A model generated the notes under the pieces. It saw only the letters and a list, made by a program, of their open reading frames with translations, searched no databases and had not been told where the DNA came from. 64,000 nt of DNA. It comes from Phyllobacterium zundukense (GTDB taxonomy: Bacteria > Pseudomonadota > Alphaproteobacteria > Rhizobiales > Rhizobiaceae). The stretch lies in assembly GCF_002764115.1 (NCBI RefSeq), contig NZ_CP017940.1, positions 532,501 through 596,500 of the forward strand, written 5' to 3'. Made by a program: the position numbers and the translations under genes. Below, piece by piece: positions 39,478-47,894 of this stretch (the first letter of the stretch is position 1; each line of letters starts with the position of its first letter).

Positions 39478-40506
39478 TTATCCCTGCGGCTTCTTTTCCA
39501 CATGCCCGCCAAATTCGCTTCGCATGGCGGAGAGTATCTTGTTGGCAAATTCGGCATTGCCGCGCGAACTGAAGCGTTCCTGCAGCGCGGCGCTGAGCAC
39601 AGGCGTCGGCACGGCCTCGTCGATGGCTGCCATGACCGTCCAGCGTCCTTCGCCGGAGTCCGAGACATGCCCTTCGTAGCTCGCGAGTGCGGGATCCTCA
39701 TAGAGCGCGTCGGCCGTCAGGTCGAGCAGCCATGAACTGATCACGCTGCCGCGGCGCCATACCTCGGCGATCTCCGGCAGGTCGAAATTATACTGATAAT
39801 GTTCCGGATGCAGCAGCGGCGTGGTTTCCGCGTCGGCTTCATGGGAGCGCAGGCCGATATCGGCATTGCGCAGGATATTCAGACCCTCGGAGTAGGCTGC
39901 CATCAGCCCGTATTCGATACCGTTATGGACCATCTTGACGAAATGCCCGGCGCCATGCGGACCGCAATGCAGATAGCCCTGATCGGCAGTACTGTCGCCG
40001 CTGGCCTTTGCCGCTCGGCTGGCTGTCACGGGGATGTTGCCTTTTCCTGGCGCAAGGGCGGCAAAGATTGGCGAGAGATGTTGGAAGATTCCCTTTTCGC
40101 CGCCAATCATCAGGCAATAGCCGCGATCGAGACCAAAAATACCGCCACTTGTCCCGACGTCGACATAATGAATGCCGTGTGATTTCAACTCGCCACTGCG
40201 CCTGATATCGTCATGATAGTAGGAATTGCCGCCGTCGATGACGATATCATCCTTGTCGAGCAGTGGGATCAGCTTGGCCAGAACCATATCGACGACTGCG
40301 GCGGGCAGCATCAGCCAGACCGCCCGGGGCTTTGCCAGCAAGGACACGAATTCTTCCAGGGATGTCGTTCCCTTGGCACCCTGTTGCTTCAGGGCGTTCA
40401 TGCTCTCGGCGCGGGTGTCATGCACGACACAATCGTGACCATGTGTCATCAGGCGCTGTGCCATATTGCTGCCCATGCGCCCCAATCCAATCATACCAAG
40501 CTGCAT
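39478..40506 (-). CDS. gnd: 6-phosphogluconate dehydrogenase, decarboxylating (GndA/YqeC type)
   Basis: 342 residues, the short form. NAD(P)-binding MQLGMIGLGRMGSNMAQRL (GLGRMG at 7-12) is followed by DGGNSYYHDDIRR, GTSGGIFGLDRGYCLMIGG and GPHGAGHFVKMVHNGIEYG, which carries the catalytic Lys and substrate residues. Short forms are usually NAD-dependent and lack the C-terminal tail of Gnd from E. coli. The start at 40506 is set by GAGGAG upstream; the open frame extends to 40884 without one. It converts 6-phosphogluconate to ribulose 5-phosphate. Confidence 0.92.
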   Translation of the reverse strand: MQLGMIGLGRMGSNMAQRLMTHGHDCVVHDTRAESMNALKQQGAKGTTSLEEFVSLLAKPRAVWLMLPAAVVDMVLAKLIPLLDKDDIVIDGGNSYYHDDIRRSGELKSHGIHYVDVGTSGGIFGLDRGYCLMIGGEKGIFQHLSPIFAALAPGKGNIPVTASRAAKASGDSTADQGYLHCGPHGAGHFVKMVHNGIEYGLMAAYSEGLNILRNADIGLRSHEADAETTPLLHPEHYQYNFDLPEIAEVWRRGSVISSWLLDLTADALYEDPALASYEGHVSDSGEGRWTVMAAIDEAVPTPVLSAALQERFSSRGNAEFANKILSAMRSEFGGHVEKKPQG

Positions 40507-40845
40507 CTCGAATCTCCTCGGGAAGGGGGTTGGAATCTTTGTTCGAAACTGCACGTTATCGGGGACAGGACCAATAACCAAGCCAGGACTGCCTGATAGA
40601 GAGCACAAGTAAGCCATACTGCAATCCATGCCCGATCTAGAATCCGGATCGGCGATTGCCGCGCTGAAGTGGGCGATGGTCGCTTTCGAACAATGGTGCG
40701 AAACTTGGCGATACGAATACGGGATAACGCTTCCGACAGTCTTTCGATGCCCCTCATTGTCCCGGGAATCCGAATTGTAGATCCATCGTACGGGCCATTC
40801 TACCCATGGCGTATTGGGGAATTGTGCCACGTGACCTGATATAAA

Positions 40846-40872
40846 TATAAATCGCATACGATTAAATCGCAA
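40846..40872. promoter_or_regulatory. Probable OhrR operator 1 (ohr promoter)
   Basis: The core AATCGCATACGATT (40850-40863) is a near-perfect palindrome, followed by a further AAATCGC half-site. A 27-base stretch differs by one base from the site before ohrR at 44910-44936. A related partial site, GATCGCATCCGAATTAATCGG, overlaps the likely transcription start at 40907-40927. Confidence 0.75.
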
Positions 40873-40877
40873 CGGTA

Positions 40878-40906
40878 TTGACAAGGCATTCCTTATGCCC
40901 TATTTA
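40878..40906 (+). promoter_or_regulatory. Sigma-70-type promoter of ohr
   Basis: TTGACA (40878-40883), 17-base spacer, TATTTA (40901-40906), start expected near 40913. It is flanked on both sides by OhrR-like sites, so repressor binding would block it. Confidence 0.7.
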
Positions 40907-40960
40907 GATCGCATCCGAATTAATCGGGCACGATTGAAATCAAGCAGAAAGGATTTCGCT

Positions 40961-41356
40961 ATGACTGAGAAGGTTCTTTTCACCGGTAAGACTCACAATA
41001 CGAACGGTCGCGATGGCGGAACACGCAGCAGTGACGGCCAGCTCGAGCTCAAGCTGAAGCAGCCGCACCCGGCTGCCGAAAACCTCTTCGGCGCCGCTTG
41101 GTCGGCCTGTTACATGGGAGCGATCGAGGCCGCAGCCGGCCAGAGAAGCATCAAGCTTCCAGCGGGTCTCGCGGTCGACGCCGAGATCGATCTGAACGTC
41201 GATGACGGCTCCTACTTCCTGCGCGCGCGCCTCAATGTCAGCGTGCCGGGCGTCGACCCCGAGATTGCGCGCGAACTGCTCCATGCGGCACACGGCATCT
41301 GCCCATATTCCAAGGCCACGCACGGCAACATTGACGTTGTGACCAACCTCATCTGA
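40961..41356 (+). CDS. ohr: Organic hydroperoxide resistance protein Ohr
   Basis: 131 residues of the Ohr/OsmC family. The two catalytic cysteines are Cys50 (FGAAWSACYMGAI) and Cys114 (HGICPYSKATHGNID), and the N terminus KVLFTGKTHNTNGRDGGTRS is typical. It reduces organic peroxides with lipoylated protein as electron donor. It starts at ATG 40961 after AAAGGA. Operators identical in design to those before ohrR at 44.9 kb indicate control by OhrR. Confidence 0.95.
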   Translation: MTEKVLFTGKTHNTNGRDGGTRSSDGQLELKLKQPHPAAENLFGAAWSACYMGAIEAAAGQRSIKLPAGLAVDAEIDLNVDDGSYFLRARLNVSVPGVDPEIARELLHAAHGICPYSKATHGNIDVVTNLI

Positions 41357-41492
41357 GCGAGATCGCTTGGGTCTGCCTGTTCCGAACGGGCAGACCCAAC
41401 TCTCCTCGGACGAGATGCATTGGAGACCCCGCGCACCACTGGCAAGGCGTGAAGCCAAATTTGCTGGTGTACGCCGATCCGGAGAACGCTCA

Positions 41493-42572
41493 ATGGCCAA
41501 CAGCTACACAAACCCCCGTCAAGCATATAGTGAGTTTTCGCTTGTGCTCGACCCTGCCATGTATGAGCCATTGCCCGATGATTGGCTCATCGGGGTAACG
41601 GACGTTGTTAGCTCGACTTCAGCGATCAAGTCGGGGCGCTATGAAGACGTCAACTATGCAGGTGCGTCCATAATCGCCGCTCTTGGCAATGCCTGGGGTA
41701 CGTTCGATTTCCCATTTGTGTTTCGCGGAGATGGGGCCGCATTTGCATTGCCGCCCCATGGCATCATGACTGCGACTTCGGTGTTGCGACAGGTCGCGAC
41801 CTTTGCAAGAACCGAACTTAATCTTGCTCTTCGAATTGGGCTGGTGTCCGTGCGCGAAATACGTGCCAATGGATACGACGTGAGAATTGCCCGGTACGCT
41901 GCCTCGGAAAACGTCACCTATGCGATGTTTGCCGGGGGTGGACTCAAATGGGCGGAGCAGCAGATCAAGAAGGGGCGGTACTTGGTAAAGCCGGGTAAGC
42001 ATACCGCGATGCCGGACTTGACCGGGCTTACATGTGAGTGGACCCCGTTTCCCAGCCAGCAGGGCGAGATTCTATCGCTGCTGGTCGAGCCTGATGAAAA
42101 TACGAGCCCCGAAATCTTTGCCGCGTTGGCCAAGCGTGTGCTCGCCGTCTTTGATGCCGGACCACGTCAGTCTCATCCAGTTCCAAAGGGCATCGCCATT
42201 CCTAAAGACGGTGAAAAGTATGTAGATGTGAAGAGTTGGTCGGAGGTTGCCTCCAATTCGGATTTCCGCAAATACGATGATGGTTTGCGTCTTACGCTGG
42301 ACTGCACACGTGAACAAATCAACACAGTTGAAGCCATGCTTGTTGCGGCAAAGGCACGTGGCGAGATCAACTTCGGACTGCATCGACAGTCTCATGCGCT
42401 CATGACCTGTCTGGTGCCTTCGGGAAGGCCGGATTCACATTTGCATTTCCTGGACGGAATGGGCGGTGGGTATGCCAAAGCCGCTGAGATGCTGGAGGCA
42501 AGTGAACTTCCTGAAGCGTCATCGTTCAATAGAGGCAGTCCGGCGCTCGAAATACCGCTTTTGGCTTATTGA
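41493..42572 (+). CDS. DUF3095-type protein, adenylate-cyclase-like
   Basis: 359 residues. The start DDWLIGVTDVVSSTSAIKSGRYEDVNYAGASIIAAL and FVFRGDGAAFALPP resemble the metal-binding strand and GDGA motif of class III cyclase-like DUF3095 proteins. Whether it makes a cyclic nucleotide is unknown. ATG 41493 has GGAG nine bases upstream. It follows ohr by 136 bases on the same strand, but no functional tie to peroxide stress is evident. Confidence 0.75.
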   Translation: MANSYTNPRQAYSEFSLVLDPAMYEPLPDDWLIGVTDVVSSTSAIKSGRYEDVNYAGASIIAALGNAWGTFDFPFVFRGDGAAFALPPHGIMTATSVLRQVATFARTELNLALRIGLVSVREIRANGYDVRIARYAASENVTYAMFAGGGLKWAEQQIKKGRYLVKPGKHTAMPDLTGLTCEWTPFPSQQGEILSLLVEPDENTSPEIFAALAKRVLAVFDAGPRQSHPVPKGIAIPKDGEKYVDVKSWSEVASNSDFRKYDDGLRLTLDCTREQINTVEAMLVAAKARGEINFGLHRQSHALMTCLVPSGRPDSHLHFLDGMGGGYAKAAEMLEASELPEASSFNRGSPALEIPLLAY

Positions 42573-42803
42573 AGACATTCGTCAAGGCAATATAAGCGGA
42601 TGTTACCGTTACGTACTTGCCCCACTCACATATCCGGAACTATCGTTGCTCGCTCGCGCCGCTCAATCCTGTTGCTAGCATCACGGCGTGCAGCGTCGCA
42701 CGGCCACATCCAAAGAGCATTCGAGATGCTACCAGCTTAACAATATCACATCACCTGCAGGAACATGTCTCTCTGTTTTGGCCTGACCAACAGGAGCATT
42801 ACA

Positions 42804-44186
42804 ATGGCAGATAATGAAAATCCAAACCGGCGCTCCACCTGGCTGACGGGCGGCCCTTCACTCGCTTTACCAACGGCGGCTTCAGCGCCAACGCGACCGG
42901 GTTCCGAAGTTATCAATCAGAACCGGCGCCAGTTCTTGAGCACCGCCGCGATGGGAATTGCAGCGGCCGGTGCCGCTAGCTTTATTCCTGAGAGTCGGGC
43001 TGCGGCGGCCGCCGGTGACGAAATCCGCCCGTTCAAAATAGACGTTCCGGACGAGCAACTCGACGATCTCCGCCGACGCATCGCCGCGACGAGGTGGCCC
43101 GAGCAGGAAGCGGATGCCTCGCAGGGCGTTCAACTCGCGATGATCCAAAAACTCGCACGCTATTGGGGGACAGACTACGATTGGCGTAAGGTCGAAGCTC
43201 AGCTGAGCGCCTTGCCGCAGTTCGTGACGACCATCGACGGCCTGGACATTCACTTCATCCACGTTCGCTCGAAGAACCCCAATGCGCTTGCGATGATTGT
43301 CTCGCACGGTTGGCCAGGCTCGGTGCTTGAGGAGATCAAGCTCGTCGGGTCACTGACGGATCCAACTGCGCACGGCGGGAAGGCCGAAGACTCGTTCGAC
43401 CTCGTTATTCCATCGATGCCGGGCTACGGCTTTTCCGGAAAGCCGGCGAGCGCCGGCTGGGGGCCCGAGCGCATCGCCCAAGCCTGGGTGGAACTGATGA
43501 AGCGCCTTGGTTACACCCGCTACGTCGCCCAGGGCGGCGACTGGGGTGCGCTCGTCGTCCAGCTGATGGGTGTACAGGCGCCTCCTGGATTGCTCGGCAT
43601 CCACACCAATATGCCCGCCGCTGTTCCACCCGAAATTGACAAGGCGGCTTTCACCGGGGCTCCTTCCCCGGAAGGCCTCTCGGCCGAAGAGAAGAATGCT
43701 TACGATCAACTCGCCTTCTTCTATACAAAAGGCCTGGCCTACGCCCAGGAGATGGCTAATCGTCCGCAGACGCTGTACGGGATCGCGGACTCGCCAGTGG
43801 GCCTCGCTGCCTGGATACTCGACCACGACATACGCAGTTACGAGCTTATGGCACGTGTCTTTGACGGTAAACCAGAGGGCCTTACGCGAGATGAAATCCT
43901 CGACAACATCACGCTTTACTGGTTGACGAATACGGGGGTTTCTTCGGCTCGTCTCTATTGGGAGAACAAGTTCGCCTTTTTCGCGCCGAAGAACGTCACC
44001 ATCCCGGTTGCCGTGAGCGTCTTTCCGGACGAACTCTATGCGGCCCCGAAGAGTTGGTTAGACAAAGCCTATCCCAAACTGATCTTTTACAACAAGCACG
44101 ACAAAGGCGGGCACTTCGCCGCGTGGGAACAGCCGGAGCTCATCTCTGCCGACCTCAAGGCAGCATTCCGGCCGCTACGCCAGTAG
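42804..44186 (+). CDS. Epoxide hydrolase, exported (Tat signal)
   Basis: 460 residues. A twin-arginine signal is seen (NRRQFLSTAAMGIAAAGAASFIPES, RR at 41-42), oddly about 40 residues from the first Met, so the true start could lie further in. The EH N-terminal domain (RPFKIDVPDEQLDDLRRRI) follows. The oxyanion motif HGWPGS is at 168-173 and nucleophile Asp246 lies in QGGDWGALV. The catalytic His is in DKGGHFAAWEQP near the C terminus. It opens epoxides to diols. AGGAG lies seven bases before ATG 42804. Confidence 0.9.
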   Translation: MADNENPNRRSTWLTGGPSLALPTAASAPTRPGSEVINQNRRQFLSTAAMGIAAAGAASFIPESRAAAAAGDEIRPFKIDVPDEQLDDLRRRIAATRWPEQEADASQGVQLAMIQKLARYWGTDYDWRKVEAQLSALPQFVTTIDGLDIHFIHVRSKNPNALAMIVSHGWPGSVLEEIKLVGSLTDPTAHGGKAEDSFDLVIPSMPGYGFSGKPASAGWGPERIAQAWVELMKRLGYTRYVAQGGDWGALVVQLMGVQAPPGLLGIHTNMPAAVPPEIDKAAFTGAPSPEGLSAEEKNAYDQLAFFYTKGLAYAQEMANRPQTLYGIADSPVGLAAWILDHDIRSYELMARVFDGKPEGLTRDEILDNITLYWLTNTGVSSARLYWENKFAFFAPKNVTIPVAVSVFPDELYAAPKSWLDKAYPKLIFYNKHDKGGHFAAWEQPELISADLKAAFRPLRQ

Positions 44187-44209
44187 CGATAGGCTCCTGG
44201 CTGCCGCAT

Positions 44210-44369
44210 GTGAACTCACCAGCGCGCCTTTTCTTGCAAGCCCCGTTGCTGGTGGGTTTATCAGCGGTCTTTGCCATGGTTTCATGCGCCAGCGCAAAGC
44301 AGCCGCCGAAGCTCGATCATGGGCGCGTCGTTACCTTACCGGCGGACCTTCGGATGGCTGGGTGCACAA
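44210..44369 (+). pseudogene. Possible remnant of a lipoprotein gene
   Basis: From GTG 44210 the frame reads a convincing signal (FLQAPLLVGLSAVFAMVSCAS, lipobox-like VSC), then KQPPKLDHGRVVTLPADLR, but it then runs into ohrR on the other strand with unlikely protein sequence. This may be the 5' end of a gene truncated next to ohrR. Low confidence. Confidence 0.25.
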
Positions 44370-44882
44370 TCATGATTTCCCCGGTTCAGCCCGGGTGGCA
44401 CGCAGGAGGTTGTCGCGCAGTCTCACCACGGACTTCTGCACTACTGGAAATTCCTCTCCGAGCCCGGTGGCGTCGACCAGCGACAGGGCTGGATTCGTTT
44501 CAAGAAGCCGGCGCCCGGCTGGAGTCAAGCCCACCCGGACCTGCCTTTCGTCGGCGGGATCGCGTTGACGTCGGACGTAGCCTAGGGACTCGAGCTTCTT
44601 GAGCATGGGTGTCAGCGTGTTGGATTCGAGAAACAGCTTTTCGCCCAGCGTCCCAACGGTCTGGTCGTCCTCCTCGGAGAGGGCCACCATGGCGATATAT
44701 TGGGTGTATGTCAGGCCAAGCTCATCCAGGATTGGCTTGTACGCGCGACCAAAGGCCAGGTCTGCCGAGTAGATCGCGAAGCACAGAAAATTCGAAAGCT
44801 TTCGGCCCTTGCTGTCGGTCCGCGGGGAAGAGAGCGTGGGCATATCCGGGCTCTTCGCAGTTTGGGAGGTGGGCATGGGCAT
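44370..44882 (-). CDS. ohrR: OhrR, MarR-family organic peroxide sensor
   Basis: 170 residues. The N-terminal LSNFLCFAIYSADLAFGRAYKPIL contains the peroxide-sensing Cys (Cys34 here) conserved in OhrR. The winged helix follows (EKLFLESNTLTPMLKKLESLGYVRRQRDPADERQVRVGLTPAGR). Oxidation of the Cys releases the repressor from DNA. The first ~25 residues are variable and a later start is possible. A copy of the ohr operator lies 28 bases upstream, so the gene is probably autoregulated. Confidence 0.93.
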   Translation of the reverse strand: MPMPTSQTAKSPDMPTLSSPRTDSKGRKLSNFLCFAIYSADLAFGRAYKPILDELGLTYTQYIAMVALSEEDDQTVGTLGEKLFLESNTLTPMLKKLESLGYVRRQRDPADERQVRVGLTPAGRRLLETNPALSLVDATGLGEEFPVVQKSVVRLRDNLLRATRAEPGKS

Positions 44883-45286
44883 AACCTTTCAAGGAATCTC
44901 TGCAATACATATAAATCGCATCCGATTAAATCGCAAGGTATCAACGTAACGCTCTTCATTGCGCCCTCCAAGTCAATGACGGCAATTTGTGGTAAAGAAC
45001 CTTGCCATGATGCGCTTATCTGTTGCCCGAATCCGCGCGTGGTCTCTACCCCCGTTGAATTGTCTGGTGCAGGAGCAGTGGGACGTATGGGTCGGGCACG
45101 ACGAGAAGCGGACCGCAAATTCCTACGGAAGTTTCGATCCGGAGTACCTATCGGGCTGCAAGCACGCGACCGAAAATATTATCGCGCAGCTGTAAAACAT
45201 GCCCAACGCACGCTTCTTGCGTGCAAGTTCGCAGTTGCGCTTGATTGTTGGCCAAATCGAGTTGCTAAGTGAATGATTTTTGAGGG
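44883..45286. other. Intergenic region between ohrR and the genomic island
   Basis: About 400 bases. Besides the ohrR operator, one 68-codon plus-strand frame (44989-45195) has no recognisable features, and I do not call it. The island boundary follows at 45287. Confidence 0.5.
44910..44936. promoter_or_regulatory. Probable OhrR operator 2 (ohrR promoter)
   Basis: TATAAATCGCAT, then CCGATTAAATCGCAA, matching 26 of 27 bases of the site before ohr (40846-40872) in the same orientation. Confidence 0.75.
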
Positions 45287-45338
45287 TCAGATGGTGGGCG
45301 TGACAGGGATTGAACCTGTGACCCCTACGATGTCAACG
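45287..45338 (-). repeat. Attachment-site direct repeat, left (displaced tRNA-Val 3' end)
   Basis: Exact copy of 50574-50625. It contains the T-arm, CCA end and anticodon-stem 3' half of tRNA-Val but no 5' half, so it is the displaced original end. Confidence 0.92.
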
Positions 45339-45454
45339 ACTGGCTCGCCGCAGAACATCAGGAAATATGTGGAAGAGGGCGCTTCGTAGAAGGTGTTTTC
45401 AGAGCCATGTTCATCCTGTGTTCTTGCTTGCAGGTTCACCTGTGCCAGAGGGAA

Positions 45455-46678
45455 CTACGTATAGGCCAAATTCGAGGCAGAAGCTGCTTTCCTAAGATGA
45501 TCAGGAGAATACCTGGCATAGACCCTTCGCGTGATCTCGACATTGCTGTGTCCAAGATATTGGCTGATTTCTTCCATAGGCACGCTAGCTTCAGCCATCC
45601 ACACAGCAGCCGTATGCCGGAATACGTGCGCGGATACATCCTTGACGTCGGCATTGTTTGCAGCGGTCGCGATGCCGCGCTTGAGACTCTTCACCGGCTG
45701 CCCGGCCCATTCCACCACATATTCCGTTAAAGCCCCTGCCTTGGCGTCTCTGAGCGCCGTGAGGAGCGTCGCGTTTATTGGCACGATAGCACGCCCCTTG
45801 CGCTTGACCTTGTCTGAAGGGTCACGCAGATAGATCAAACGTCTGTCGAAATCCACACGATCCCATGTCAATTCTAAAATAGCCGTTACCCGCGCTGCTG
45901 TGCCAAGCATCAGGTGGATTGCGGTTTTCAGGTGAGGGGTCTTCGCCGCTTCGAGAATGCGTTGTGCTTCTTCTCGGGTGAGGTGGCGGTCTTTTGGATC
46001 TGGCTTCGATGGCCGCTCGATCTCCGGAGCTTTGCCGATCAACATATTCTTCTCCGCCCAAACCAGCACCGTGCGAAGGTGGCCTAGTTCGGTGTGGATT
46101 GTTCCATCAGCTATACCAGTTTGCCGCCTGTCTGCTGTGTGAGCGCGACAATCCTCTTTGGTGATACTTTCGCCATCCCTTGTACCGAAACGCTCCTGAA
46201 GCGCCTTCCATGTGTGCAGCATAGTTACAAGTACAGCCCGGCCTTGCTTGTCGAGGGTACCGCTGAAATCACACAACATCGAGCTTTGATCGCGCGGGAG
46301 CCACAACGCTCGACGGCGCTCCAGGCGAAGGAAATCGAGGAAACTCTGCGTCTGCGCGTGCTCGTGGCGGTGGTGGTCGCCTTGGCCGCGAACGAAAGCG
46401 TATCGGGAGACGGCGAGGTCGTAAGGGTTGCGAACCAGCCCGAATTTGAAGGCCCCGTCGAAGAAGTTGCGCGGCAGCTTTAGCTTTGCCCAGCGAATCG
46501 AGGCATGCGGGCCGAACTGAATGTCAGGGCCTTCTGGGACCGGCAGATGCGAAAGGAGCCTCCGCCATTGGCCGGAGGCTTTCTGCACGGCATAGGGTCG
46601 CAAAGCCCGCTTCAACGCCTGGCCACCAGTCTTGGCGACGTGGACGAAGATAAAGTTCTTCTCGACCGAAACGTACAT
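45455..46678 (-). CDS. Chimeric protein: truncated sulfotransferase-like domain fused to tyrosine recombinase
   Basis: 407 residues in one frame. Residues 1 to about 140 look like the start of a sulfotransferase: FIFVHVAKTGGQALKRAL resembles the PAPS 5'-phosphate loop and FKFGLVRNPYDLAVSRY the 3'-phosphate motif. From about 143 the sequence is a tyrosine recombinase: core-binding helix MLHTWKALQERFG, catalytic Arg in GTAARVTAILELTWD, HxxR in HVFRHTAAVW, His in LGHSN and nucleophile Tyr in RVYARY. The integrase lacks its usual N-terminal arm-binding part. GAGAGGG precedes ATG 46678. It is most simply an in-frame deletion joining two genes; activity is doubtful. Confidence 0.8.
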   Translation of the reverse strand: MYVSVEKNFIFVHVAKTGGQALKRALRPYAVQKASGQWRRLLSHLPVPEGPDIQFGPHASIRWAKLKLPRNFFDGAFKFGLVRNPYDLAVSRYAFVRGQGDHHRHEHAQTQSFLDFLRLERRRALWLPRDQSSMLCDFSGTLDKQGRAVLVTMLHTWKALQERFGTRDGESITKEDCRAHTADRRQTGIADGTIHTELGHLRTVLVWAEKNMLIGKAPEIERPSKPDPKDRHLTREEAQRILEAAKTPHLKTAIHLMLGTAARVTAILELTWDRVDFDRRLIYLRDPSDKVKRKGRAIVPINATLLTALRDAKAGALTEYVVEWAGQPVKSLKRGIATAANNADVKDVSAHVFRHTAAVWMAEASVPMEEISQYLGHSNVEITRRVYARYSPDHLRKAASASNLAYT

Positions 46679-46731
46679 TCACCACCCTCTCAGATGACTG
46701 CCGTTCTACATTTCCTCGAACAGTTCCACGG

Positions 46732-46976
46732 TCATTCCATTTCCGGCACGTCGCCCGATTGAAACAAAGTCGTCGGAGGTCCATACGCCCGGTCTCAGGC
46801 CGTGCATCACGACTCCATGCCAAGACGCCAGCGCAATTTCCGGCTAGGTAGCGGGCCATACGTGTCGCATCTTCTTCGGTATTGAACTGCATCGGATCAT
46901 ATGCCGGTACAAGATTACCGTCATCAGCACGGCTGAATGCGACAACCACGATGAGGACGGCAGGATTGACCATCAC
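46732..46976 (-). pseudogene. Small phage/island-type protein gene, frameshifted
   Basis: The first frame gives VVVAFSRADDGNLVPAYDPM, then ATRMARYLAGNCAGVLAWSRDARPETG. A one-base slip near 46785 then restores AYGPPTTLFQSGDVPEME and a TGA at 46732, which is the expected ending of this small rhizobial family (about 80 residues, ending YGPP and EVPDME-like). As it stands the gene is broken by a single-base loss. Function unknown. Confidence 0.65.
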
Positions 46977-47057
46977 ACCTCCGACATTCAGAGCAAAAGC
47001 GGCGCTTCCTTTGCGGCAATAATATCAGGTTTCGATCGGGCAGGGGACGTTGCAGTT

Positions 47058-47882
47058 TCAGAGGCCACTTCCGCCGGCCGATTTACCGGATAGAAACCTG
47101 GTCCCTGACGATTGGTTTGGATGATGCAACGGGTAGCGTGAATTGTATGTTCCCAGTGCCTGTTCATCCCAAAGCGGCAACCCGATTGATTTAGCAACCT
47201 CCGGGTCGGCGGTGTACAGTGGATAGCCTTTTTCCTGCAGGTCAACCAATATTTCCCGATCCAATTTGGCGTGCAATCTGACAAGGTTGGCGTCGTTGTA
47301 CACATGACCTCTTGAATCGGGATTGATACCGGAAATGATAATTGCCGTCGCTTGGTTGTGAATCGCAAAAAGTACGGCGATGATTCCATTTGAAACTTTG
47401 GTTTCGGCATCCATTTCATTTGCACATGATCCGACCAGGTTTCTTGTGAGCGCAAGGCGCTCATACCGGTTTACGATATGGACACGGTCACATTGGTAAT
47501 CGAAGCTTTGTAACCTCTCATTCAACTTGGCGAGACCTTCCCGCCAAAGCAGGGCATAGAGCATCCGTGTCCGCTCTCCCTTGAGCACGCGACGGACCTC
47601 AAGCGCATTCATATTCATTCCATCGAATTGCCGCGATTGGATAAACGTGACATCCGGAACAGCGATGCCCCATTTCTTGGTCACAATCTGTGAACCGTTG
47701 ATCGTAATTACGCTGAAGCGATCATCAAATCCGACTGGCTTGTTAGCTATCGGAGCAGATCCGACAATCAATACCGGTCCATGAAGAGGTGCCGGTAAGG
47801 TTGGGGGTTTTCTGCGATACACGTTGTATTTCAAATTCCGAAACGCGAGCTTCAATCCGTTGAGCCGTCTGTGTTGGACCAT
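47058..47882 (-). CDS. Hypothetical protein with nucleotide-sugar-transferase-like N terminus
   Basis: 274 residues. VLIVGSAPIANKPVGFDDRFSVITINGSQIV near residue 38 resembles the opening Rossmann strand of DUF115/MptE-like or GT29-like proteins, and IIISGINPDSRGHVYND near 195 could be a second binding loop. There is no signal peptide. The assignment as a glycosyltransferase is a guess from pattern only. It has an uninterrupted frame inside an otherwise decaying island. Confidence 0.5.
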   Translation of the reverse strand: MVQHRRLNGLKLAFRNLKYNVYRRKPPTLPAPLHGPVLIVGSAPIANKPVGFDDRFSVITINGSQIVTKKWGIAVPDVTFIQSRQFDGMNMNALEVRRVLKGERTRMLYALLWREGLAKLNERLQSFDYQCDRVHIVNRYERLALTRNLVGSCANEMDAETKVSNGIIAVLFAIHNQATAIIISGINPDSRGHVYNDANLVRLHAKLDREILVDLQEKGYPLYTADPEVAKSIGLPLWDEQALGTYNSRYPLHHPNQSSGTRFLSGKSAGGSGL

Positions 47883-47894
47883 GGTCGTCCTCCT

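Larger units (their letters stand above)
40507..40960. other. Intergenic region upstream of ohr
   Basis: About 450 bases between the divergent gnd-like and ohr genes. The part near ohr holds its promoter and operators (see separate entries). I see no gene in the rest. Confidence 0.65.

Noticed and set aside
44989..45195. 68-codon plus-strand open frame between ohrR and the island
   Set aside because: No recognisable features; another frame over the same DNA is equally open.
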